From Acidovorax delafieldii (GTDB taxonomy: Bacteria > Pseudomonadota > Gammaproteobacteria > Burkholderiales > Burkholderiaceae_C), in contig NZ_VJWE01000015.1 in assembly GCF_007993815.1 (NCBI RefSeq), positions 258,694 through 322,693 on the forward strand: a DNA stretch of 64,000 nucleotides, read 5' to 3'. Positions 1 through 8,526 of the stretch are shown here, piece after piece. Within the stretch, counting starts at the first letter, position 1. Every line of letters begins with the position of its first letter. A program made the translations under genes and the position numbers. The notes under the pieces are model-generated. The model did no database searches, was not told the origin of the DNA, and saw nothing but the letters and a program-made list of their open reading frames with translations.

Positions 1-183
1 CGTGCGCAGCGCCCACGCGGCCAGGGCCGACATCAGCAGCCACACGGCAATGAGCACCCACACCGTCCACACGGGCCGCTGCGCCAGCGGGGCCAAGCCC
101 GCAGGTCCCCACAGGTGTACGAACACCGCCACGAGGAGCGCTGCGGGCACGGTGGCATGCAGTGCCAGAAAGAAACGTTGCAT
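1..183 (-). CDS. Small membrane protein, partial (3' end outside window)
   Basis: The frame opens with an ATG at 183 and runs off the left edge, so only 61 residues are visible. They start MQRFFLALHATVPAALLVAV and hold two hydrophobic stretches (about 9-24 and 41-59), so an inner-membrane location is likely. The start lies 36 bp after the stop of the PepSY protein on the same strand, which makes it the third gene of the TonB-receptor operon. Small membrane proteins of the DUF3649 or DUF3325 type commonly sit here in related operons; that assignment is inference. The function is unknown. Confidence 0.55.
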   Translation of the reverse strand, partial: MQRFFLALHATVPAALLVAVFVHLWGPAGLAPLAQRPVWTVWVLIAVWLLMSALAAWALRT

Positions 184-219
184 GGTGGGTGTGGTGTGGA
201 AGGTGGGGGGTGGTGCCCG

Positions 220-1365
220 TCAGCCCGCCGCGATGGCGTTGCCTGCGGACGCCGGATGCGCCGCGTCGGCCTCGCGCCTGCGCTGCTGGCGCGCATCCAG
301 CCAGATCAGCGTGCCCGAGATCGACAAAAACGCCGGGGTCATGCCCAGAAAAAAATACAGCCACTTGAGCGCCAGCCCGCCAAAGTCGCCAAAGTGCAGC
401 GGCTCCATCAGGCTGTTGACCAGCGACCAGAAGCCCGCCGTGCGTGGGTCGTGCACCTTCTTGGGAACGCCCGTGACGGCATGGATGTCCACCCGCGCGG
501 TGCTGGCCAGGTGGCCGCGCAGGTTGCCGGTGAAACCCGCCTCGGCGGTGCCTGTGCCCCAGCGGCGCAGCGACACATAGCGCGCCTCCAGCCCCGGCAC
601 CGCCTGTTGCGCGGTGGCATACATCGCATCCAGCGACTGCATGGGCGCAGGCTCGCTGCCCTCGGCCTTGCGCACGGGCTGAGAGGGCGCCATTGCGGCA
701 GGGGTGGTGATGAACTTGTAGCCCTGCTCGAACAGCGGCGCCAGGCCCATCCACGCGCCGGTGGTGGCGATCAGGATGTGAAAGCCCAGCCCCCAGATGC
801 CGGCGGACTTGTGCAGGTCCGACATCACCACGCGAAAGCTGCGGCCCCAGCGCTGGGTGAATAGCTCGGCCAGGACCTTGCGGTGGATGACGATGCCGGT
901 GGCAATCAGCACCAGCATGGCTGCGCCGAGGAACCCCACGATCCAGCGCGGCCCGAAGAACAGGAACACATGCAGCATGCGCAGGTACTGGCCGAGCTGG
1001 CTGTCCACCGGGCCCACCACCGTGCCGGTGTCGGAGCGCAAGGCCACCTTGGTGCGGGTGTTGGCAGGCGCGCCGCGCTCGCGCACGAACGCGAAGTAGC
1101 TGGGGTTGACGGCATCGGGCAGCGCAATGGTTTCCACCGTGGCGCCTGGGTAGCGGGTCTGCAGCTGCGTGAGCACCGCGTCGAGCGAGGCCGGCTTTTC
1201 GGAGCGTGGCAACTTTGCCAGTGAAGGGTTGGCCCAGAGGTCGATCTCGTTCTTGAACACCACCACCGCGCCCGAAAAGCACACGATGAACAGCAGCAGC
1301 CCCGTGACGATGCCGGCCCAGGAGTGCAGGGTGAAGAGGCGGTTGAGCGTGCGCTGGCTGGTCAT
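220..1365 (-). CDS. PepSY-associated transmembrane protein (siderophore-linked)
   Basis: This 381-residue protein has the layout of the PepSY_TM family. The first helix is at about 16-37 after an HSWAG motif, a periplasmic PepSY-like region follows, and further helices lie near 145-165, 190-215 and 335-360. The conserved DLHKSAGIWG stretch precedes the third helix. Family members sit beside siderophore receptors and are thought to act as inner-membrane reductases or helpers in iron release; the exact reaction is not established. It starts 30 bp after the TonB-dependent receptor on the same strand and is probably co-transcribed with it under the Fur-like box upstream. Confidence 0.85.
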   Translation of the reverse strand: MTSQRTLNRLFTLHSWAGIVTGLLLFIVCFSGAVVVFKNEIDLWANPSLAKLPRSEKPASLDAVLTQLQTRYPGATVETIALPDAVNPSYFAFVRERGAPANTRTKVALRSDTGTVVGPVDSQLGQYLRMLHVFLFFGPRWIVGFLGAAMLVLIATGIVIHRKVLAELFTQRWGRSFRVVMSDLHKSAGIWGLGFHILIATTGAWMGLAPLFEQGYKFITTPAAMAPSQPVRKAEGSEPAPMQSLDAMYATAQQAVPGLEARYVSLRRWGTGTAEAGFTGNLRGHLASTARVDIHAVTGVPKKVHDPRTAGFWSLVNSLMEPLHFGDFGGLALKWLYFFLGMTPAFLSISGTLIWLDARQQRRREADAAHPASAGNAIAAG

Positions 1366-1395
1366 GGCGTGTGGGCGATGTAGTGGGGCGTTGCG

Positions 1396-3594
1396 TCAGA
1401 AGAAGTACGTCACACCCAGGCTGAAGCTGCGGGGCAATGCAGGCGAGACCACGTTGGCGTTGATCGCGCCGTCGTAGTACGCCTTGTTGAACACGTTCTT
1501 CACGCCCGCCGTCACGCGGTAGTTCTCGCCCATGTAGCTGACGGACGCATCGGCCACAAAGTACGACGGCAGCGTGAAGGGGTACGAGCCGATCTGCTCG
1601 CTCACATAACGCCCGCCCAGTCCCAGCGTCACCCGCTGGTACTGCGGCAGTTTGTAGGTGGCCCAGGCGGTGAGTGTGTGGCGCGGCGTGAGGTTGAGCG
1701 GCAGGCCCACAATCGCCGCGTTGTTGTCGCGCGTGACCTTGCTTTGTGTGTAGGTGTAGGCGCTGGTGATCTTCCAGCCGTTCTTCAGGTCGGCGCCCAG
1801 CTCCAGCTCCAGCCCGCGCGCGCGCTGCTCGCCGGTCTGTACGCTGAAGCCTGTGTTCACCGGGTCGGCGGTGGTCACGTTCTGGCGCACCAGGTCGAAC
1901 ACGGCGAGCGCGCCGGTGATCTGGCCGCCGGGGGCTTCGTACTTCACGCCCGCCTCCCACTGCTTGCCGGTTTCGGGCACGAAGTTCGATCCACCAAACG
2001 TCAGGCCCGACTGGGGCAGGAAGGACTCGCCATAGCTGCCATAAGCGGCCCAGCCCGGCTTGAACTCGTACACCAGGCCGGCCGACAGCGTGGTGGCGTT
2101 GTCCTTCTGGCGCGTCTGCGTGTTGGCCACGCGGTTGTTGGTGTCGTTGGTGGACCAGTCGCGGCGCAGGCCCACCAGGGCCGTCCAGCCCTGGCCGAAC
2201 TTGATCTGGTCCTGCGCATACAGGCCCGCCACGGTGAGCTTGGAAGGCGCATCGCTGGTCAGCGCCTCGGGGCAGGTGGCCTGCATGCCGTACACGGGCG
2301 CGAACAGGTCCAGCGCGCCGATGCGGCAGGTGCGGCTGGCCAGCAGGCTGGTGCCGCTGCGCACATCCAGGCCCGTCACCAGCTGGTGCTTTACGCCCAG
2401 CGCCTCGAAACGTGACAGCAGCGAGGTGTCGGTGGCCAGCAGGTCGTAGTCCATGTACTGGCGCGAGGCCTGGCGGTTCTGCAGCCGCTGGTTGGCCTGC
2501 AATGCCTGGTTGGAGACGAAGTTGCCCGTGCCTTTCTCGGTCTCGTAGCGCACGTTCTGGCGGAAGGTCATGGCATCCGACAGGCGATGCTCCAGCGCAT
2601 AGCCCACCGTGGTGCTTTCCACGTCATACACACCGAAGCTCGGGTCGCCCGTGAACATCGTGCGTGACAACGTGCCATTGCGGTTGGGCAGCACCGTGCC
2701 GTAGGGCGTGATGCCCTGCTGGCGCATCCACTCGCTCTGGCTGTAGGTGGCAAACAGCACCAGGTCGGTCTGCGCGCCCAGGTCGATGGACAGCGACGGC
2801 GCAAACCACCGGTCCTTGCGGTAGACGAACTGCGTGGGGTCGTCGGCGTTGGACACCTGTGCGTTGATGCGCAGCGCCGTCTTGCCGGATTCGGACAGGG
2901 GCCGGTTGATGTCGGCCTGCAGCGTGCGCTGGCCGAAGCTGCCCACTTCCACACCCACCTCGTTGATCGCCTCCTTCTTGGGCCGCTTGCTCACCGCATT
3001 GACGATGCCGCCGGGCTGCACCTGCCCGTAGAGCACCGAGGCCGAGCCCTTGAGCACCTCGAAGCGCTCGTAGCCATAAGGCTGCAGCTTGGCCCACATG
3101 CCCGGGCTTTGCACCAGGCCATCGACTAGGATGGATTCGGTGGAGCGAAAGCCCCGGATATTCAGATCGTCAAACCCCCGGCGCCCAAAATTGACCGGGC
3201 TGACCCCCGCCACCGTCTGCAGCGCTTGCTGCACGTTGGTGATCTGCCGCGATTCCATCTGCTCGCGCGTGACCACGCTGACCGACTGCGGAGTTTCGAG
3301 CCGCCGCATGGGCGCCTTGCTGGCGGTTTGGGCCTCCACGGGCGCAAAGCCCATGTCTTTTTCGGTGCTGGCGTTGATGCGGACTTCTTGGAGCTGGGGG
3401 GCGGTAACGCTGTGGGCAGAGGCCGCGGCCTCTGCTGCCGGTGCGTCAGCCTGCTGGGCCATTGCGGCCTGGGCCAGGCACAGGGCAAGGGGTGTCAGGG
3501 CGAACAGACGGGCTTGGCAGACCGAAGGAATGGCATGCGCCAAAGTGCGGGCAGCGCTGGACGCCAGGGCTGCGCGAGAAGGCTGGAAAGGCAT
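1396..3594 (-). CDS. TonB-dependent siderophore receptor
   Basis: This is an outer-membrane beta-barrel receptor for ferric siderophores. The 732-residue protein begins at ATG 3594; an in-frame GTG at 3633 is possible but less likely. It has an Ala-rich signal peptide ending near AQAAMAQ. A plug domain follows (roughly residues 75-190, including QSVSVVTREQM and VDGLVQSPGMW), then a long barrel that ends in the aromatic terminus GVTYFF expected of outer-membrane proteins. No N-terminal signalling (STN) domain is evident, so it is probably not a FecA-type transducer. The substrate cannot be told from the sequence. It heads the operon with the PepSY protein, and the Fur-like site about 90 bp upstream suggests induction by iron limitation. 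Confidence 0.92.
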   Translation of the reverse strand: MPFQPSRAALASSAARTLAHAIPSVCQARLFALTPLALCLAQAAMAQQADAPAAEAAASAHSVTAPQLQEVRINASTEKDMGFAPVEAQTASKAPMRRLETPQSVSVVTREQMESRQITNVQQALQTVAGVSPVNFGRRGFDDLNIRGFRSTESILVDGLVQSPGMWAKLQPYGYERFEVLKGSASVLYGQVQPGGIVNAVSKRPKKEAINEVGVEVGSFGQRTLQADINRPLSESGKTALRINAQVSNADDPTQFVYRKDRWFAPSLSIDLGAQTDLVLFATYSQSEWMRQQGITPYGTVLPNRNGTLSRTMFTGDPSFGVYDVESTTVGYALEHRLSDAMTFRQNVRYETEKGTGNFVSNQALQANQRLQNRQASRQYMDYDLLATDTSLLSRFEALGVKHQLVTGLDVRSGTSLLASRTCRIGALDLFAPVYGMQATCPEALTSDAPSKLTVAGLYAQDQIKFGQGWTALVGLRRDWSTNDTNNRVANTQTRQKDNATTLSAGLVYEFKPGWAAYGSYGESFLPQSGLTFGGSNFVPETGKQWEAGVKYEAPGGQITGALAVFDLVRQNVTTADPVNTGFSVQTGEQRARGLELELGADLKNGWKITSAYTYTQSKVTRDNNAAIVGLPLNLTPRHTLTAWATYKLPQYQRVTLGLGGRYVSEQIGSYPFTLPSYFVADASVSYMGENYRVTAGVKNVFNKAYYDGAINANVVSPALPRSFSLGVTYFF

Positions 3595-3680
3595 GGGTGT
3601 CCCGTTGGAGAGTGGGCAAAACGCGGAGTGCACTGGCTCGCGTGATGTCCCGGGACGCTGGCTGGCTGAAGGTGATGGAT

Positions 3681-3699
3681 TGTAATGCGAATGATTATC
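3681..3699 (-). promoter_or_regulatory. Fur-box-like operator upstream of the siderophore receptor
   Basis: The 19 bp here match the Fur consensus (GATAATGATAATCATTATC) at 14 of 19 positions by my alignment, with the strongest part being the ATGATTATC half. It lies about 87 bp upstream of the receptor start and about 125 bp from the divergent small gene at 3825. The position fits iron-dependent repression of the receptor operon. Confidence 0.6.
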
Positions 3700-3824
3700 T
3701 TTTGCGATAATGGTACTGCATTCCTTTGCTCCGGCTTTGGTCGCCTGCGACCGGGCGCCAGCCTTTCTTGGGGATGGCGAATTGGGGCAAACTCCCGGGC
3801 TGCTGATCGTTGAGAGGACGTCTG

Positions 3825-4250
3825 GTGAGACGCTTTGCTGCAGTCCTGGGACTGACCCTTGTCCTGGGCCCCGTGCTGTGGGTCACGGCCATGATGCTGT
3901 TCCACGACGGCCCTCCACCTGCGTGCAACTTCTACACCGTTCCCGTGACCTTCACCTCCGTGGTGCCCCGGCAGCACCCCCGAGGAGGCAACCGGGTGGG
4001 CGTACCAGACGTGCAGTTTTCGTATGTCTTGGAAGGACGGCGGTACACGAGCACGAAGCTATTTTGTGAATCGCCTGCCAACGCGTCCTACGAGCATGGC
4101 CGCATGCGCGAGTTTGTGAAGCAAGCGCCGGGCAGCTCCGACATCGTTGCCTGGGTGCCGAGCGGTGATGCCGGGGCGGGCTGTATTTCATTGAGCCCTG
4201 TGTTCGGATACAGCCGGGTCCATGAGGCCGCCCCCTTGTGCGGGCGGTAG
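3825..4250 (+). CDS. Hypothetical membrane-anchored protein (DUF3592-like)
   Basis: The predicted protein has 141 residues from a GTG at 3825, chosen because a GAGAGGA stretch lies just upstream; a TTG at 3810 is the in-frame alternative. One hydrophobic segment near residues 5-25 is followed by a soluble domain carrying single cysteines (ACNFYT, LFCES, AGCISL). The pattern SYVLEGRRYTSTKL resembles the DUF3592 family, in which a small extracytoplasmic beta domain follows a helix. The gene is divergent from the siderophore receptor, so the Fur-like site could affect both. The function is unknown. Confidence 0.6.
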   Translation: MRRFAAVLGLTLVLGPVLWVTAMMLFHDGPPPACNFYTVPVTFTSVVPRQHPRGGNRVGVPDVQFSYVLEGRRYTSTKLFCESPANASYEHGRMREFVKQAPGSSDIVAWVPSGDAGAGCISLSPVFGYSRVHEAAPLCGR

Positions 4251-4337
4251 CGGGCTGCGTTGAGGGCAAGCACTGAGGCCACGCGGGGCCGCAGCCCTGC
4301 GTCGATAGCGTTAGCTACTTTCCTGGGGTGCTGTTGG

Positions 4338-4397
4338 ATGCTATTGAATGAATAGCAATGTGGGCAATAAAGATAAGCGCTAAGGTTTGTTTTTGTC
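4338..4397. repeat. Interspersed ATAGC/AGCGC repeat, copy A
   Basis: This AT-richer stretch holds AATAGC and, further right, AAGCGCTAAG, the two arms of a repeat family found about ten times in the window. It overlaps the 3' end of the Kef antiporter gene: the antiporter's stop codon (TAG on the minus strand) falls inside the repeat. Confidence 0.55.
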
Positions 4398-6290
4398 GGA
4401 GATGCTGGTGTTCAAGGGGGCGTCCCCGCCAGGGCCATCCTCCGTTGCGCCGTAGCCCGGGTATGCACCAGCGGCCGCACCCAGCGCCGCACTCTCCTGC
4501 CGCTCACGCGCCATCTGCTCCGCAAACTGGTTGCGACCTTCGCGCGCCACGGCGATGAACTTGGCGCGGTCCTTGTGGTGCGGGTACATGCGGTCGGCCA
4601 GGGCGATGTTGTGGGTGCGAAAACGCTGGGTGATGGCGGTGGCTTGCGCGGGTTGCAGGCCCATCAGCTCCAGCACGGTGTGGGCGCTTTGCAGGCTGGA
4701 CTCGAACAGCTCGCGCTGCACCAGCGTCACGCCCAGGTCGCGCAGCTTGTTCCAGTGCGTCACATCGCGCGCGCGGGCCACGACCTGCAGGTGCGGAAAG
4801 TGTTCGCGCGCCAGCTTGGCGATCTGCAGGGACTGCTCGGCATCGTCCACGGCCACCACCAGGATGCGCGCGTGTTCGGCCCCGGCGATGCGCAGCAGGT
4901 CGAGCCGCGTGGCGTCGCCGTAGAACACACGGTAGCCAAAGGTGCGCGCCACCTCCAGCATGTCCACGCTATGGTCCAGCACGGTGGTGGGGATGCCCTG
5001 GGCCAGCAGCACGCGCGAGACGATCTGCCCGTAGCGGCCGAAGCCCGCGATGATGATGGGCGCCTCTTGGGGCTCGGAGATTTCCTCGGCCTGGGGCGTG
5101 GCGGTCTTGAGCTGGGCATAGCGGCGCAGCAGCACCCGGTCCAGCAGCACCAGCAACAGCGGGCTGATCAGCATCGACAGCGCCACGGCGCCAATCAGCA
5201 GCGAGGCAGTCTCGGCAGGGAACACGTTGGCGCCGGCCGCGGCCTGGAACACCACAAACGCAAACTCGCCACCCTGGGCCAGCAGCAGGGTGAAGACAGG
5301 GCGCTCCTGGTAGGGAATCTCGACCACCTTGGCCAGGGCGTAGATGACCACGGCCTTGGCCGCCAGAAAGCCGACCAGGATGGCGGCCATGAGCCCGGGC
5401 GAGCGCAGGATGACGCCGAAGTCGATGCTCATGCCCACGGCGATGAAGAACAGCCCGAGCAACAGGCCCTTGAAGGGCTCGATGTCGGCCTCCAGCTCGC
5501 GGCGGTATTCGCTGTCGGCCAGCAGCACGCCGGCGAGGAAGGCGCCCAGCGCCATCGACAGGCCCACCAGCACCATCAGGTAGGCAATGCCCACCACCAG
5601 CAGTAGCGCGGCGGCAGTGAAGATCTCGGGGGTGTTGCTCTTGGCGATCCAGCGCAGCACGGGGCGCAGCAGCAGGCGCCCGCCGAGGATGATGGCGGCG
5701 ATCACGCCGACGATCTTCAGCACCTCCAGCACCATCTCGCCCGGGGTGTGGCCTGCGCCTTCACCGGCGGCCGCGCCCAGCACGGGCAGCAGGGCCAGGA
5801 TGGGGATGGCCGCCACGTCCTGGAACAGCAGGATGGAGAAGCCGGCCTGGCCGCTTTGTGTGCGCATCAGGTTGCGCTCGGCCAGCGATTGCAGCGCAAT
5901 GGCGGTGGACGACAGCGCCAGGCCCAGCGCGCCCACCAGGCTCACGCGCCAGGGCAGGCCGGCCAGCGCACCCAGCGCGAACAGCACCGCCGCGCAACCC
6001 AGCACCTGGGCGGTGCCGGTGCCAAAGATGGGGCGGCGCAGGGCCCACAGGCGGCTGGGTTGCAGCTCCAGCCCAACCAGGAACAGCATGAGCACCACGC
6101 CAAACTCGGCGAAGTGCAGGATGTCCTGCACGTTGCTCACCAGCCCCAGGCCCCAGGGCCCGATGGCGATGCCCGCTGCCAGGTAGCCAATGATGGCGCC
6201 GAGGCCCAGCGCCTTGGCAATGGGCACGGCCAGCACGGCAGCGGTGAGGTACAGGAAACCGTAGGTGAGCCAGGTGGGGGCGTGTTCCAT
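4380..6290 (-). CDS. kefC: Kef-type K+:H+ antiporter with RCK domain (CPA2 family)
   Basis: The protein has 636 residues, close to KefC (620) and KefB (601) of E. coli. Residues ~8-375 form a Na+/H+-exchanger domain of about 12 helices, with the family stretch FGVVLMLFLVGLELQPSRLW. Near residue 410 an RCK/TrkA-N Rossmann domain begins with IIIAGFGRYGQIVSRVL, followed by the DATRLDLLRIAGAEHA segment that forms the nucleotide/glutathione pocket in this family. Such proteins exchange K+ for H+ across the inner membrane during electrophile stress. No KefF/KefG-like quinone reductase partner is adjacent. The start at 6290 begins right before the first helix; an upstream in-frame ATG adds a 31-residue Pro/Arg-rich stretch and was rejected. 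KefB versus KefC identity is not certain. Confidence 0.85.
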   Translation of the reverse strand: MEHAPTWLTYGFLYLTAAVLAVPIAKALGLGAIIGYLAAGIAIGPWGLGLVSNVQDILHFAEFGVVLMLFLVGLELQPSRLWALRRPIFGTGTAQVLGCAAVLFALGALAGLPWRVSLVGALGLALSSTAIALQSLAERNLMRTQSGQAGFSILLFQDVAAIPILALLPVLGAAAGEGAGHTPGEMVLEVLKIVGVIAAIILGGRLLLRPVLRWIAKSNTPEIFTAAALLLVVGIAYLMVLVGLSMALGAFLAGVLLADSEYRRELEADIEPFKGLLLGLFFIAVGMSIDFGVILRSPGLMAAILVGFLAAKAVVIYALAKVVEIPYQERPVFTLLLAQGGEFAFVVFQAAAGANVFPAETASLLIGAVALSMLISPLLLVLLDRVLLRRYAQLKTATPQAEEISEPQEAPIIIAGFGRYGQIVSRVLLAQGIPTTVLDHSVDMLEVARTFGYRVFYGDATRLDLLRIAGAEHARILVVAVDDAEQSLQIAKLAREHFPHLQVVARARDVTHWNKLRDLGVTLVQRELFESSLQSAHTVLELMGLQPAQATAITQRFRTHNIALADRMYPHHKDRAKFIAVAREGRNQFAEQMARERQESAALGAAAGAYPGYGATEDGPGGDAPLNTSISDKNKP

Positions 6291-6417
6291 GGATGGGCGT
6301 GCGCTTGGGGGTCGTCGTGGGGAGGCAGAACACCGCGCCCCCGAGGAGTGGGGCGGGTGTGGCAGATTCTGGCACCGCTGCAAGGCGTTGGGTTGGGTGC
6401 CGTGGGTTGGATCTATG

Positions 6418-6478
6418 GCGCTATTTATTTGATAGCTATTAAGGCATGATTATCTAGCGCCTGAGCCTGTTTTTATGC
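6418..6478. repeat. Interspersed ATAGC/AGCGC repeat, copy B
   Basis: The intergenic stretch contains TTTGATAGCTATTAAGG and TCTAGCGCCTGAGCC, the two arms of the repeat family. It lies between the divergent Kef antiporter and the LysE-family gene. Confidence 0.6.
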
Positions 6479-6547
6479 AGCTCATGGTGCATGGAGCCCC
6501 GCGTTGCTAAGATGCGGGCCCTTCTTCGCACACAGGCACGGTGACCC

Positions 6548-7186
6548 ATGGATTTGCAGACTTGGCTGGCTTTTTTTGCGGCGTCTTGCCTGATTGCGGT
6601 GTCGCCGGGCTCGGGGGCTGTGTTGTCGATGAGCCATGGTCTGTCGTTCGGTGTGCGCAAAACGGGCGCCACCATCCTGGGCCTGCAGCTGGGGCTGTTG
6701 CTGATTTTGCTGATTGCCGGGGCGGGCGTGGGCTCGCTGCTGCTGGCGTCCGAGGTGGCGTTCAGCATCGTCAAGGTGCTGGGCGCGTGTTATCTGATCT
6801 ATGTGGGCTTCTGCCAGTGGCGTGCTGGTGATAAATCGCCGGTACAAGGTGATGAGACCGAGTCGGCGGGCACCTGGCAAAAACGCTGCCTGACCGGCTT
6901 TCTGACCAACGCCACCAACCCCAAGGGCATCATCTTCATGGTGGCCGTGCTGCCCCAGTTCATGACCGACACGCGCCCGCTGTGGACACAGCTGCTGGTG
7001 ATGGCCGCCACCACGGTGACGGTGGACGTGGTGGTCATGCACGGCTACGCTGCGGGGGCGAGCGCGCTGCGCCGCCTGATGCGCAGTGCGCGGGCCGTGC
7101 GGGCGCAGAACCGCGTGTTTGGCGGTTTGCTGATGGCGGTGGGGGCGGGGCTGTTCTTCGTCAAGCGCGGTGGTCAGCACGCCTGA
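6548..7186 (+). CDS. LysE/RhtB family amino-acid exporter
   Basis: This 212-residue inner-membrane protein has five or six hydrophobic helices. The N-terminal SPGSGAVLSMSHGLSFGVRKTG stretch is the conserved signature of the LysE/RhtB exporters (SPGP...G...G). A second family block is FLTNATNPKGIIFM near residue 120. Members export amino acids such as threonine, homoserine or lysine; the substrate here cannot be read from sequence. The gene stands alone, downstream of a repeat element. Confidence 0.88.
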   Translation: MDLQTWLAFFAASCLIAVSPGSGAVLSMSHGLSFGVRKTGATILGLQLGLLLILLIAGAGVGSLLLASEVAFSIVKVLGACYLIYVGFCQWRAGDKSPVQGDETESAGTWQKRCLTGFLTNATNPKGIIFMVAVLPQFMTDTRPLWTQLLVMAATTVTVDVVVMHGYAAGASALRRLMRSARAVRAQNRVFGGLLMAVGAGLFFVKRGGQHA

Positions 7187-7224
7187 GGCGGCTGTGGCAC
7201 CGCTAGGGTGTCAGAGGGTGCTTC

Positions 7225-7276
7225 TGATTTGATAGCTGCTAGCGCATATGAATATTGCGCTTGAGGCTGATTTGGC
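7225..7276. repeat. Interspersed ATAGC/AGCGC repeat, copy C
   Basis: This is the clearest copy of the repeat family: TTTGATAGCTGCTAGCGC, a short spacer with ATATGAATATT, then GCGCTTGAGGCTGATTT. It sits just upstream of the orphan ParA gene and is able to fold. Confidence 0.65.
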
Positions 7277-7315
7277 TTGTATTTTAATGGACCTGCAGAT
7301 TCCAAGGAGCTTGTC

Positions 7316-7933
7316 ATGCCAGTAGTTGTTGTCGCCAACCCGAAGGGCGGAGTGGGCAAGTCCACGCTGTCCACCAACATCGCGGGCTACTTTGCCAGCC
7401 AGGGGCATCCCGTGATTCTGGGCGACACCGACCGGCAGGAGTCCGCCCGGCTGTGGCTGGGCCTGCGCCCGCCCGCTGCGCGTCCCATCGGCAGCTGGGA
7501 CACCAGCTCGGATGTCATCAGCCGCCCGCCCAAGGGCACCACCCACGCGGTACTCGACACGCCCGCCGGCCTGCACGGCTGGCGACTGAACGATGTGCTC
7601 AAGCTGGCTGACAAGGTCATCGTGCCGCTGCAGCCCAGCGTGTTCGACATCTTTGCCACGCGGGCCTTTCTGGACCAGCTGGCCGAGCACCGCCACGCCG
7701 CCGGGGTGCCCGTGGGCATCGTCGGCATGCGGGTGGATGCGCGCACCAAGGCGGCCGAGCAACTGCATCATTTTGTGGACAGCCTGGGGTTTCCGGTACT
7801 GGGCTATCTGCGTGACACGCAGAACTACATCCACCTGGCAGCACACGGCCTCACGCTGTTTGACGTGGCCCCTGGCCGCGTGGCACGCGACCTGGAGCAG
7901 TGGCAAGAGATCTGCACGTGGCTCAATTCTTGA
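7316..7933 (+). CDS. Orphan ParA/MinD-like P-loop ATPase
   Basis: The 206-residue protein starts at ATG 7316, 7 bp after an AAGGAG ribosome binding site. It carries a deviant Walker A motif, ANPKGGVGKSTLSTNIAGY (residues 7-25), an ILGDTDRQESA Walker A'-like block, and AVLDTPAGLHG as Walker B. These are the marks of ParA-type ATPases that use ATP-dependent dimerisation to position cargo. No parB or parS-like gene is next to it and it is not near an origin. It is therefore more likely a cargo-positioning or conserved chromosomal ParA homologue than a partition gene. The cargo is unknown. Confidence 0.85.
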   Translation: MPVVVVANPKGGVGKSTLSTNIAGYFASQGHPVILGDTDRQESARLWLGLRPPAARPIGSWDTSSDVISRPPKGTTHAVLDTPAGLHGWRLNDVLKLADKVIVPLQPSVFDIFATRAFLDQLAEHRHAAGVPVGIVGMRVDARTKAAEQLHHFVDSLGFPVLGYLRDTQNYIHLAAHGLTLFDVAPGRVARDLEQWQEICTWLNS

Positions 7934-8029
7934 AGGACAGCGTGAAGCACGACGTACATCCAATCCCCCGGGAAAACACCTGTCACCCGGCAGACAAGGC
8001 GCGACGGAGCGCAGGGCTACATTGCAACG

Positions 8030-8494
8030 ATGAAAATCTTCCGCTCTTATTCCGAAGTCAGCGCCTGCGTGGGCCAGGAGGTCGCCGTGACCGACTGGAT
8101 CACCATCACGCAGGAACAGGTCAACCTGTTTGCCCAGGCCACGGGCGACCACCAGTGGATCCATGTGGACCCCGAGCGTGCCAAGGCCGGGCCGTTTGGC
8201 GCGCCCATTGCGCATGGGTTTCTCACGCTGTCGCTGATTCCGCAGTTCTTCGAGACGGGCCTGACCATCGAGGGTGCGCGCATGGGCGTCAACTATGGGC
8301 TGAACAAGGTCCGCTTTACGGCGCCGGTGCCGGTGGGCAGCCGCTTGCGCGCGCGCCTCACGCTGCAGGCTGCCGAGCCCGTGGCGCCCGATGGCATGCA
8401 GATGACCTGGCTGGTGACCGTGGAGCGCGAGGGCAGCGACAAGCCGGTGTGCGTGGCCGAATCGCTCGCACGCAACTTCGGCGCTCCGGCCTGA
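8030..8494 (+). CDS. MaoC-like (R)-specific enoyl-CoA hydratase
   Basis: This 154-residue protein has a single hot-dog fold of the MaoC type. The hydratase motif is visible: FAQATGDHQWIHVDPERAK supplies the catalytic Asp and His, and GAPIAHGFLTLSLIP is the conserved following block. Such enzymes hydrate trans-2-enoyl-CoA to (R)-3-hydroxyacyl-CoA and feed fatty-acid degradation or polyhydroxyalkanoate synthesis. It is followed 32 bp later by a LysR-type regulator on the same strand. No strong ribosome binding site is seen at the chosen ATG. Substrate chain length is unknown. Confidence 0.87.
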   Translation: MKIFRSYSEVSACVGQEVAVTDWITITQEQVNLFAQATGDHQWIHVDPERAKAGPFGAPIAHGFLTLSLIPQFFETGLTIEGARMGVNYGLNKVRFTAPVPVGSRLRARLTLQAAEPVAPDGMQMTWLVTVEREGSDKPVCVAESLARNFGAPA

Positions 8495-8526
8495 GCCGGT
8501 TCGCCACCGGGCAGGAGGTCTGAACC

